Below, piece by piece: positions 52,645 to 60,651 of a DNA stretch of 64,000 nucleotides. Made by a program: the position numbers and the translations under genes. Source of the stretch: S015-6 sp964479535 (GTDB lineage Bacteria; Desulfobacterota; DSWW01). The stretch is from NCBI GenBank assembly GCA_964479535.1, contig CAYZMM010000033.1, positions 3,373-67,372 of the forward strand, read 5' to 3'. Within the stretch, counting starts at the first letter, position 1, and each line of letters opens with the position of its first letter. The notes below the pieces were generated by a model. That model ran no database searches and was not told the DNA's origin. It saw only the letters and a program-made list of their open reading frames with translations.

Positions 52645-53523
52645 TCATCTCGTGATGGGGCCCGGTCGCCCGGGGCCCGGTTTCTGCAGCACGCAGACGA
52701 GGTACGTGAGGCGACCGGTCTGCAGGTATCGATAGGTCAGGGAGTCCTTGGCCCCGAGCCAGGACAGGGCAAAGCTTCCGAACCACTTCATGCGGTTCCC
52801 GATCTCCTCCTGCATCTGACGGGTGAAATCGTCTCGCGCCTTCAGGACGTTTGCGGTGACGTCTTCCTCCACGAGGCGCTTCAGCCCCGAGCCTTCCATG
52901 GCGCTCCGCAGCCCAGCAAGACGCTTCGCGTGCCGAAGGTCGGCAAACAGCAGTTGCCCGCCGGGCCGAAGGACCCGTCGGACCTCCTGAAGGAAGGTCT
53001 TCATGCATGGATAGGCGTGGGAGGATTCGACGTTGAGAACCGCGTCGAACGTTTCGTCTTCGTAGGGCAGATCCAGGGCGTCCGCCGTCCGGAAGGTCAG
53101 ATCGTCCAGCGGGTAACGTTCTCTGCACAGCCGAATACTCCGCTCCGACCGGTCGATGCCCTCGATGCGGGCCGGCTCGAAAACCCGCCTCACATAAGCG
53201 GTCCCGCCGCCGTGGCCGCAGCCGACCTCCAGCACCTCCCGTCCTTTCAGTGGTTCTCCGGCGGAAGCGACGCGATGGTACAGGCGGATGTTGTTGCGAT
53301 GGACCTCCTCCTCGGTGTCCAGCGGCAACCGCTCTTCTTCCCCGTTCAGGGGCACATACCCGTAATTGATGAATTCGAGCCTGTCCAGGCCCCCCGTGAG
53401 AGGACTGGAAAAGAGCCGGTAGACGAGCCGGTGACCCCGGAGACGCGGGTGACGTTCCATGAGAAAGACGAGGCTCCAGAGGAGTCCCTTCACCGCACGG
53501 CCCGCGGGAAAGGGGGGGGACAT
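52645..53523 (-). CDS. Phthiotriol-dimycocerosate-type SAM methyltransferase
   Basis: 292-residue class I methyltransferase. SAM loop VLEVGCGHGGGTAYV, then FDAVLNVESSHAYP and VLRPGGQLLFADLR. The pattern FINYGY, LYHRVA, EVGCGHGGG and NVESSHAYP closely follows mycobacterial Rv2952, which O-methylates phthiotriol in PDIM and phenolic glycolipid synthesis (recalled family knowledge). It supports a lipid acceptor for this cluster. GGAGGG precedes the ATG. Confidence 0.88.
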   Translation of the reverse strand: MSPPFPAGRAVKGLLWSLVFLMERHPRLRGHRLVYRLFSSPLTGGLDRLEFINYGYVPLNGEEERLPLDTEEEVHRNNIRLYHRVASAGEPLKGREVLEVGCGHGGGTAYVRRVFEPARIEGIDRSERSIRLCRERYPLDDLTFRTADALDLPYEDETFDAVLNVESSHAYPCMKTFLQEVRRVLRPGGQLLFADLRHAKRLAGLRSAMEGSGLKRLVEEDVTANVLKARDDFTRQMQEEIGNRMKWFGSFALSWLGAKDSLTYRYLQTGRLTYLVCVLQKPGPGRPGPITR

Positions 53524-53684
53524 GGCTCGAAGCCCTCCGGTTTGGGTGCAAAGGTTCGGTATCGGTCAGAAAAAAGTATATCCGAGGGCCCCGAGTCGAA
53601 CAAGGCGGTCCCGGACGGTACGCTTGGCCCGAGGATTGTGTTATCGTAACCTGTGGAACCGTCATCTTCATGGAGAACGTGCAC

Positions 53685-54464
53685 ATGTCGGATTGGGAGA
53701 GCGTCGAACGACTGGACCCCGGCCGAATGCTGATCAATGACTCGTTCATGTGCGCCACCCCGGCATTCGCCTCCGGCGTCTTCTGGATCGACATGGAGGA
53801 GGCGAGCGCCTACATCCGGAAGGTACGCGAATCCGAGGGTTTCCACCTGAACTACCTCCACCTGCTCATCCGGGCGTCCGGCCTGGCCCTCCGCAGGTAT
53901 CCGCAGGTCAATGCGCTGATCGACGGCGCCCGGCGGATCGTCCATCCTTCCAGCGTCGACATCGGGATCTCCGTCCTGGGAAGGACGAACCTCGCCCCCG
54001 TGGTGGTGCTCTCCGAGGTGGACCGAAAGGACCTGCCCACCATCGCCAGGGAGTTGAAAGAGGGTGCGGCAAAGGCCCAGGCAGAGGAGGCGGCCCTTCT
54101 GCGCAAGATGAACCGGCTCGGCCGGTTCCTCCCCTTCGGCTGGCTCAGGCGCATGGCGATACGCATGGTCAATCGCTATGCCCGTGTCCGGCGGGGGGTC
54201 GTGGGCAACCTCCAGATCACGAGCCTGAACGAGGAGATGATCCTCTACAATCGCCTGAACACCTCCACCATGATGTCCGTGGGCCGGGTGCGGGAGAGGC
54301 CGGCGGTCATCGACGGGAAGGTGGTTCCCAGGAAGTCCGCCTATATGTGTCTCGCCGTGGACCACCGTGTCCTGGACGGGGTTACGCCCATGAATTTCGC
54401 ACACGAAGTCATCCGCCTCCTGGAGAATCCGCTCCTTCTTGCGGAGGAGCAACCGGGTGGGTAG
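53685..54464 (+). CDS. Stand-alone 2-oxoacid dehydrogenase E2-type acyltransferase
   Basis: 259 residues covering only the catalytic (CAT-like) domain of dihydrolipoyl acyltransferases, with the active-site block LAVDHRVLDGV near the end. There is no lipoyl domain, no E1/E3-binding domain and no E1 or E3 gene nearby, so it is not part of a conventional dehydrogenase complex. Probably an acyl transfer enzyme recruited for the lipid cluster (inference). ATG 53685 has GGAGA eight bases before it; ATG 53670 is possible. Confidence 0.82.
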   Translation: MSDWESVERLDPGRMLINDSFMCATPAFASGVFWIDMEEASAYIRKVRESEGFHLNYLHLLIRASGLALRRYPQVNALIDGARRIVHPSSVDIGISVLGRTNLAPVVVLSEVDRKDLPTIARELKEGAAKAQAEEAALLRKMNRLGRFLPFGWLRRMAIRMVNRYARVRRGVVGNLQITSLNEEMILYNRLNTSTMMSVGRVRERPAVIDGKVVPRKSAYMCLAVDHRVLDGVTPMNFAHEVIRLLENPLLLAEEQPGG

Positions 54465-54470
54465 AGCGGG

Positions 54471-55772
54471 CTAGTTGATCTCGTTTCGCAGCACGGGCGA
54501 GCCCGTCCGGAGGAGTCGTTCCACCAGGTCCGCCGCGGTTGCCGGCCCGTTGTGCTTCTCGAGGGAACAGGCGATTTGCCGCGAACGGCCCGCGATCGAG
54601 CGGTCTGCAAGGGCCTTCAGGATCGCCGCCTTCAGCTTCTGCGGAGTCAGGTCCCTGTATCGCATGCGGTAGCCCGCCTTCAGGTAGGATACGCGCCGTC
54701 CGTTCTCGTTCTGATCCCCTTCGAAGGGGATGACGATGGCGGGCGTGCCGTTCATGAGGCAGTCCAAGGTGGTCGAAAAGCCGCCGTGGTGGACCACGAG
54801 ATCCACCTTCGGGACGATCAACTCGTTCGGGACGTATTTCTCGATCCGCAGGTTCTTCGGGATGGCCAGGTCCCCGAGATCCGACCCGTCGTAGCAAACG
54901 GTCATCACCGCCTCGATCTCGGGCAGGGAGCGGACCGCCTCGGCGGCGATGGAGAAAAATCGGCGGTCGTAGGCGCTCTCCACGGTCCCGATGGTGAAGT
55001 AGACGGCCGGCCTTCCTTCCGGAAAGGTCGTCAGCCATTCGGGCGGGGCGTAGCCTCGCGGGGAACTCCACACGGACGGGCCCACCAGATGGACCTGGGG
55101 GGGCAGGTCGTGGACCGGGTACTCGATGTCCAAGCTGGTAAAGGACAGGTAGAGATAGGGGGAAAGGGAAGAACTCAGGAAGGCCATCTTCTTCGGCGGG
55201 AGCCCGAAATCCCCGCGGATCCGGTTGATCACCCGGTCGTACCGGTTGCAGTATGCGATCAGTCCGGCCCAGACGCACTTGTAGAAGAGGCGCTGGAGCG
55301 GGTTTTGCGCCGGAGGCCAGCCCAGGCTGTAGGGAGGGGCCCCGTTTCCCGGAATCATGCCGAGGAACATGGAGGTCGTGACCCAGGGAGTCCCGGTCAG
55401 CTCTGCGAGGATGGGCCCGGGAAAGGAGAGGGGGTCGAACACCAGGAGGTCCGGTCTTCTCTCCCGGATGATCGGCACGGCATCCCGGATGTAGTGGGGG
55501 GTCAGGCCGAGGTAAGCGTCCTTCAGGATGTAGTGGATCCGGGGATTCCCCTTCAGGTGGTTGATCCTGGGAAATCGCTCCGCGATATTGGCCGCCCAGA
55601 CACCCGGCCCCACCTGGAAGTGCTCCATGCCCTCGCCTTCGACGACCGTCTTCATGTTCCGCTCGGAGATGTAGGAGACGTCGTGTCCCCTGTCGCGGAG
55701 GGACTTGGCCAGCGGGATGGTGGGGTAGAAGTGTCCGGCCACGTGAACAGGCGCAAAGAAGATCTTCGCCAT
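54471..55772 (-). CDS. UGT/MGT-type glycosyltransferase (GT1 family)
   Basis: 433-residue GT-B enzyme. N-terminal HVAGHFYPTIPLAKSL acceptor domain, C-terminal donor domain with VHHGGFSTTLDCLMNGTPAIV and EGDQNENGRRV. The family includes macrolide and mycobacterial phenolic-glycolipid rhamnosyl- and glucosyltransferases. Start at ATG 55772; a frame to 55898 runs into AT-rich sequence. Convergent with the E2-like gene, so it probably glycosylates the same product, possibly with rhamnose from the gmd/rmd route (inference). Confidence 0.88.
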   Translation of the reverse strand: MAKIFFAPVHVAGHFYPTIPLAKSLRDRGHDVSYISERNMKTVVEGEGMEHFQVGPGVWAANIAERFPRINHLKGNPRIHYILKDAYLGLTPHYIRDAVPIIRERRPDLLVFDPLSFPGPILAELTGTPWVTTSMFLGMIPGNGAPPYSLGWPPAQNPLQRLFYKCVWAGLIAYCNRYDRVINRIRGDFGLPPKKMAFLSSSLSPYLYLSFTSLDIEYPVHDLPPQVHLVGPSVWSSPRGYAPPEWLTTFPEGRPAVYFTIGTVESAYDRRFFSIAAEAVRSLPEIEAVMTVCYDGSDLGDLAIPKNLRIEKYVPNELIVPKVDLVVHHGGFSTTLDCLMNGTPAIVIPFEGDQNENGRRVSYLKAGYRMRYRDLTPQKLKAAILKALADRSIAGRSRQIACSLEKHNGPATAADLVERLLRTGSPVLRNEIN

Positions 55773-55957
55773 GGTCTGATCAGGGTCTCGGCTGGTTGTC
55801 TTTGGATGAAGAACGAACACGGGCCGACAGAGGAGAGTCTTGCATATTATATAAAAAAATACAATGAAACAAAACATTAAGAAAGGCGATTGACACACGG
55901 CAGGTCCTTTTCCTATGCTGGTTGCCTCCCCACACGAAAACGAAGAAGGTTCCTGAC

Positions 55958-57232
55958 ATGAAAGAGGAATCGGGCGTATCGGGCCTGGTGGGCTGGCTTC
56001 CCCTTTTTCTGGTTGTCGCAGTGGTCTTGCTTGGTCCGGGGTGCGGTGAAGAGGAGCAGGCTGCCGGCGAAGCGGCTTACTGCCCCGAGGTCTGCGGGCA
56101 GCACCCCTCGGCGAGCACGGCCCACGATGTGGTGGCCGCCGATTTTGACGAAGACGGACATCTGGATCTGGCGGTCATCGGACACCTGCCCGTGGATCCG
56201 CTGAAAGGGCTCGTGCTCCTGAAGGGAGACGGCCGGGGCGGGTTCACGCACATGCGGGATCTGCCGGTGGGGGATCACAACCACGGTGTCATCGCCGAGG
56301 ACATCGACCTGGACGGCCACCTGGACGTGGTGACCACGACGGCGTCGAGGTGGTTTCCGAATTATGAGACGAATGTGGTGCACGTGTTCTTCGGGGACGG
56401 GGCCGGGGACTTCTTCCGCCACGATGTCTACAAGGTCGTGCCCGGCGGGACCGGACTTCTGGATGCGAGAGCCGGGGACCTGAACCGGGACGGGTTCGTC
56501 GATCTGGTGCTCACGGGCGTGCCTCCCGAGCAGGTGATGGTGCTCTTCGGTGAGGAGGACGGCGGGTTCGTATTGCCGGGCGTCCGCTTCGGCCGGAACC
56601 AGCACACGAGGATGTCGGTGGTCGGCGATTTCGATGGGGACGGAGCCGAGGACGTGGCCGTGACGAACAGTGGGACGAAAATAAGCGTGTTCCGCGGGGA
56701 CGGGGCAGGGAACTTGATGCCTGCCGGACACTTCCGGGTCGGGTTGGGCCCGCGGTCCATACGCAAGGCGGACGCGAACAACGACGGGATCATCGATCTC
56801 GCCGTCACCACGCGGATGGGAAACGGGTTTTCCGTTATTCTCGGTGATGGGAACGGTGCCTTCCTTCCTCCCTTTCATCTGACCACCGGGGAAGACCCGA
56901 GGGCCCTGCGGCTGGGACGTCTGAACAACGACGGCTTCCTGGATGTGGTGGTGGCGAACAGCCTGTCCCAGACCGTTTCCTTTGCCTACGGGGACGGGTC
57001 CGGCGCGTTCCCGGAGATGGAAGACGTCTTCGTGGGGGATGCGCCGATCCTGAAGAGGACCGAGAAGCCCCTGGTCATCCCCGGAACGAAGAAGCCGGGC
57101 ACCGGGGACGGCATCGTCGGTCTGGAGGTCGCGGACGTCAACGGGGATGGACGGGAGGATGTGATCGCGTGCAGCACCTACGACGGCCAGGTCTTCATCC
57201 TCCGGAGCGGCTGCCCCAAGGAAGCGCAGTGA
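55958..57232 (+). CDS. FG-GAP/VCBS repeat lipoprotein
   Basis: 424 residues with an N-terminal signal and lipobox-like LLGPGC. The rest is a predicted beta-propeller of about seven FG-GAP blades, each bearing a calcium-loop motif such as DFDEDGHLDLAV, DIDLDGHLDVVT, DLNRDGFVDLV, DFDGDGAEDVAV and DVNGDGREDVIA. Probably an outer-membrane or surface-attached binding protein. AGAAGG precedes the ATG. Confidence 0.87.
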   Translation: MKEESGVSGLVGWLPLFLVVAVVLLGPGCGEEEQAAGEAAYCPEVCGQHPSASTAHDVVAADFDEDGHLDLAVIGHLPVDPLKGLVLLKGDGRGGFTHMRDLPVGDHNHGVIAEDIDLDGHLDVVTTTASRWFPNYETNVVHVFFGDGAGDFFRHDVYKVVPGGTGLLDARAGDLNRDGFVDLVLTGVPPEQVMVLFGEEDGGFVLPGVRFGRNQHTRMSVVGDFDGDGAEDVAVTNSGTKISVFRGDGAGNLMPAGHFRVGLGPRSIRKADANNDGIIDLAVTTRMGNGFSVILGDGNGAFLPPFHLTTGEDPRALRLGRLNNDGFLDVVVANSLSQTVSFAYGDGSGAFPEMEDVFVGDAPILKRTEKPLVIPGTKKPGTGDGIVGLEVADVNGDGREDVIACSTYDGQVFILRSGCPKEAQ

Positions 57233-57305
57233 AAGCGAGCCGATGGGGCCAAAAACTCGTTACGGACATTGCCGGGGAGCGACCTCGACCGAAGTCGGAA
57301 CGAAG

Positions 57306-57350
57306 TGGAGATTGCGAGGAGCCGGAGGCGACGAAGCAACCTCCCAGCTC
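57306..57350. repeat. GAGATTGC/GAAGCAA intergenic repeat (copy 2)
   Basis: TGGAGATTGCGAGGAGCC and GGCGACGAAGCAACCTCC as an interrupted inverted repeat, matching the family at 7189-7260. It lies between two lipoprotein genes. Confidence 0.6.
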
Positions 57351-57419
57351 CCTTCGCTTGCCCCCCCCTGAGCATCGTTCTTCTGCGACACGGCCGGCTT
57401 GAACAAAAGGATCTGTCGA

Positions 57420-58709
57420 GTGCGTTTTGCAGCCCCCATCTTGACCCTTTTTCTCCTTCTGGCAGCGGCAGGCTGCGGGAACGGGGATGCGCACAGCCCC
57501 GGCGATCAACCGGTGGGCCGTGCCGGACTGGAAGGCCCCTGCGGCGACCCCATGTGTTCGGACGGAGTGGACAACGACGGCGACGGCCTCACCGACGCCG
57601 AGGACCCGCCCTGCCAGGGCGACGACTTCAATGTGCTGATCATCGGGTGGGACGGGGTCCAGAGGGACCATTTCTACGAGTGCCTGAACCGTGAGATCCC
57701 TCAATGCCGGAACGGCCTGCCGCATATCACCGACCTTTCGAACGGCGTCTTCTGGAACAACACGACCACGAGCGGGTACACGGCCACGAAGCCCGGGTGG
57801 GCCCAGATCGTCTCCGGCTATGATGCGGAAGTCACGGGCATCATCAGCAACAAGATCTACCAGGCCATGCCGGAAGGCTACTCCCTTTTCGAGAAGGTCG
57901 AGGACGTCTACGGGGACGAAGAGATCACGACCCTCTTCCTGGCGGGCAAGTTCGGGAACACCGGCGGGCAGTGCTCACCCCTCGATGGCCTGCCGTCCCA
58001 GCCCTTCTGCATCACCAAGACGAAGGTGGACCATTTCGAGAACGGCCTCTTCCTGGAGAAGCACGTGGGCGAGGCCGCGCTGGGCCTGCTGGAGCAGCAC
58101 AGGGACGAGAGAATCCTGGCCCTCTTCCATTTCGCGCAGCCCGATGATATCGGTCACCTCTGTGGAGAGAATTGCCCCATCTACTCCGCTTCGATCGTGT
58201 CGGTGGACGAGTGGCTCGGCCGGATCGTCGAGAAGCTTCGAGACCTCGGGATCTATGAGAAGACCTTCATCTACGTCATCTCGGACCACGGTTTCGACGA
58301 GACCCGGTGGAACCACCGAAACGCCCCCTACACGATCATGGCCACGAACGACACCTCGGTGATGCGGCACGGCGACAGGAAGGATCTTGCGCCGACCCTC
58401 CTGGAACGGTACGGCATCTCCCTGGAGGCGAAGGGGGACGTGCCGGCCGTGGACGGTTACTCGCTGTATTCGATCCCCCCCATCCCGTGCGTGCCCGAAG
58501 GGGAGACCTTTCTCTATTACCCGGGCGCCCCGGAGTGCTGTGACGGGCTCACCCTGATCGGCCTGGACCGGGTCGAGCCGAATTTCCAGCTCTGCGTTCC
58601 CCCCACGGGCGGGACCGGCGACGGCTCGGGCCGCTGCACCCGCTGCGGCGACGGGACCTGCAAGCCGCCCGAGAACAAGTGCAATTGCCCCGCTGACTGT
58701 CCGGCCTAG
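57420..58709 (+). CDS. Secreted alkaline-phosphatase-superfamily lipoprotein
   Basis: 429 residues. Signal peptide with lipobox-like LAAAGC, an EF-hand-like loop DGVDNDGDGLTDAEDP, then a phosphodiesterase/phosphatase fold: VLIIGWDGVQRDHFY, the region TSGYTATKPGWAQIVSGYD (nucleophile block) and VISDHGFDE. The C-terminal tail is rich in Cys (RCTRCGDGTCKPPEN), probably disulfide- or calcium-bound outside the cell. Start GTG 57420 (AAAGGA upstream) with TTG 57399 as alternative. Paired with the FG-GAP lipoprotein upstream. Confidence 0.82.
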   Translation: MRFAAPILTLFLLLAAAGCGNGDAHSPGDQPVGRAGLEGPCGDPMCSDGVDNDGDGLTDAEDPPCQGDDFNVLIIGWDGVQRDHFYECLNREIPQCRNGLPHITDLSNGVFWNNTTTSGYTATKPGWAQIVSGYDAEVTGIISNKIYQAMPEGYSLFEKVEDVYGDEEITTLFLAGKFGNTGGQCSPLDGLPSQPFCITKTKVDHFENGLFLEKHVGEAALGLLEQHRDERILALFHFAQPDDIGHLCGENCPIYSASIVSVDEWLGRIVEKLRDLGIYEKTFIYVISDHGFDETRWNHRNAPYTIMATNDTSVMRHGDRKDLAPTLLERYGISLEAKGDVPAVDGYSLYSIPPIPCVPEGETFLYYPGAPECCDGLTLIGLDRVEPNFQLCVPPTGGTGDGSGRCTRCGDGTCKPPENKCNCPADCPA

Positions 58710-58748
58710 AAGAAGCCGATTGCCCGAATACCTTCCCATCGATTTCGG

Positions 58749-58797
58749 TTGACACCCTCGAGAAAAGTAGCCATAATATGTCTATATTGTGTACATA
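58749..58797 (+). promoter_or_regulatory. Promoter and candidate operator of the toxin-antitoxin pair
   Basis: TTGACA (58749-58754), 17-base spacer, CATAAT (58772-58777). Overlapping and after the -10, TATGT (58777-58781) and ACATA (58793-58797) form an interrupted palindrome, suited to autorepression by the Phd-type antitoxin. Confidence 0.55.
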
Positions 58798-58813
58798 ATC
58801 AATGGAGACCGAA

Positions 58814-59086
58814 ATGACGAGCATAGGCGTCAAAGAGCTCAGGGACAACCTGAGTCGCGTCCTTCGGGAGGTGGAGAAAGGGAAAGTGATTCGTGTGTTG
58901 CGGCATGGTAAGGACGTGGTCGAGTTACGGCCCGTGAGCAAGAGCCCGCAGCAAGCACTCGTTGACCGACTCGAACAGATGGATCTGTTGGGGGGTGGTG
59001 CCGGAAGGGTCGGTTCCATCAAAACCGTCAGAAATCGAACCCCCGACAAGCCTGTTTCCGATTTTGTTCGGGAGGACAGACGGTGA
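58814..59086 (+). CDS. Phd/YefM-family antitoxin
   Basis: 90 residues: MTSIGVKELRDNLSRVLREVEKGKVIRV is the classic Phd/YefM DNA-binding and dimer start. The C-terminal part is disordered-like and would wrap the toxin. GGAGA precedes ATG 58814; ATG 58802 is an alternative. Its stop overlaps the toxin's GTG by four bases. Confidence 0.88.
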   Translation: MTSIGVKELRDNLSRVLREVEKGKVIRVLRHGKDVVELRPVSKSPQQALVDRLEQMDLLGGGAGRVGSIKTVRNRTPDKPVSDFVREDRR

Positions 59087-59520
59087 TCACCTATTTCGAC
59101 AGCAGCAGCATCGTCAAGTGGTTCTTTGACGAGCCCTGTATGGACCAGGCCAGAGGTATCCGAGACTCGAGCGAGTTGGTGTTCACCTCCCTCGTCAGCT
59201 TTCCCGAGGTCATGTCTGCATTCAACCGTGCATGGAAAGAGAAGCGATGCTCCAAGGGGAGCGTCGAAACGGTACGGAAGGAATTCCTTCGAATCTGGCC
59301 GGCGTTACAGTGGGTCAGACCGGATGCACTCTTGACGGATCACGCGGGTCAGCTCGTTTTCAGGCACAACCTGAAGGGTATGGATGCCCTCCATCTGGCT
59401 TGTGCGCTGCTGCTGAAACAAGAGGGTGAGGGCGCAGACGTATTCTTCTCGTGCTTTGACAAACAGTTGAACCAGGCTGCTGAGAAAGAGAAGCTGCTGA
59501 TTCACGAGGAGTTCGGGTAG
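59083..59520 (+). CDS. vapC: VapC-type PIN-domain toxin
   Basis: 145-residue PIN RNase with catalytic acidic residues in ITYFDSSSIVKWFF, VSFPEVMSAF, GMDALHLACA and the final FFSCFDKQLNQAA. Starts at GTG 59083, overlapping the antitoxin stop. Predicted to cleave tRNA or rRNA when freed. VapC usually pairs with VapB, but Phd partners are common. Confidence 0.87.
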   Translation: MITYFDSSSIVKWFFDEPCMDQARGIRDSSELVFTSLVSFPEVMSAFNRAWKEKRCSKGSVETVRKEFLRIWPALQWVRPDALLTDHAGQLVFRHNLKGMDALHLACALLLKQEGEGADVFFSCFDKQLNQAAEKEKLLIHEEFG

Positions 59521-59524
59521 GAGC

Positions 59525-60651
59525 ATGGCTGGGTTCAGCGAAAAGGTTGGGCTTTTCCGAGGGTTGCTGAACGGTGAGGCAGCCGGGGCGGGCCCCTTCT
59601 ACGTTACGGTGGATGTTACCCGCCGCTGCAACCTGCAGTGTCTGGGCTGCCCAGCCCATTCCCCTCATGCGACCCGGCCCCGCCCCGGTGATCCGACTGT
59701 GCAGGACATCCCCCTTGACCTGTTCGAATCCGTCTGCCGCCAACTCGAGGCGATGAACACGGACGAGCTGATCTTTTCCGGCGAGGGGAACCTCTCCTGC
59801 ATCCCCAGGTCTTCGATCTGATCGCGTCGGCCAAAGAGGCCGGATTTCGTGTCACGCTCATGACCAACGGTACCCTGCTGAACGAGGAGAACGTTCGTGC
59901 CCTGATCGAGACCCGACCCGATGTGGTCCGCGTGAGTCTCTGGGCGAGTTCGCCCGATGAATACCGGGAGAACTATCCGGGTTGCCGACCGGAACTTCTC
60001 GACGAGGTAGTGGACGGCTTGTCTCGTCTATGTGCCGCCAAGGCGGAGAGGGGGCGCGCGACCCCCTGCATCTCCCTGCACCAGCCTATCAGCCGATACA
60101 ATTGCGGCGGGATCGAGAGGTTCATCGACCTGGCGCGGGAGGCCGCGTGCGACGGCGTTTCCTTTTCGCCCCTCAAGCCGATGGGGGTCGGGACGGACGC
60201 ATTGGGCCTTACGGGTGAATTGGAGACCCGGGTGCGTCGATCGCTCGTGCAGGAAAAGACGAGACTGGAGGCGGTCGGCCTGTGCCACAACATCGACGAG
60301 ACGCTGCGTCGCTACGAGATCGGGAAAAATGTGTGGAGGACGGCGCCGTGCTACATGGGGTGGATCCATGCACGCGTCCGTGTTGACGGCACAGTGTTGC
60401 CTTGCGATCCCTGCAACAAGGCCCTGGGAGATCTGAAGGAGAACAGCTTCGCTGAGATCTGGAACGGCCCGGGCTATCGGTGGTTCCGAAGGACGTGTCT
60501 CTCTCGCCGCGGCGAGGCCCGGGTGCGTGAAACATGCGATTGTGATTTCTGCTGCTACATAGAGGAAAATCTTCGGGTTCACCGCGTGTATCGTTGGTTT
60601 CTGCCCCTGTTTCGTCCCGACGCGCCGGCGAAAGGAGTCGTACATGCTTGA
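59525..60651 (+). pseudogene. Radical SAM/SPASM protein with a frameshift
   Basis: Two frames form one protein. The first (59525-59821) carries the SAM cluster CNLQCLGC in VTRRCNLQCLGCPAHSP; the second (from about 59800 to 60651) carries the rest, ending with a SPASM-like Cys cluster (CYMGW...LPCDPCNKALG...CDCDFCC). Inserting one G in the GAGGGGAA run at 59784-59788 restores SGEGEPLLHPQVFDLIAS, the expected region after the cluster. So one base is missing, by mutation or sequencing error. The start lies four bases after vapC's stop; the 3' end overlaps the next gene by eight bases. Confidence 0.82.

Noticed and set aside
50250..52655. 800-codon forward frame opposite phosphodiesterase 3 and GT2
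   Set aside because: Antisense shadow of two recognised genes; composition is uniformly Gly/Arg/Val/Asp without motifs.
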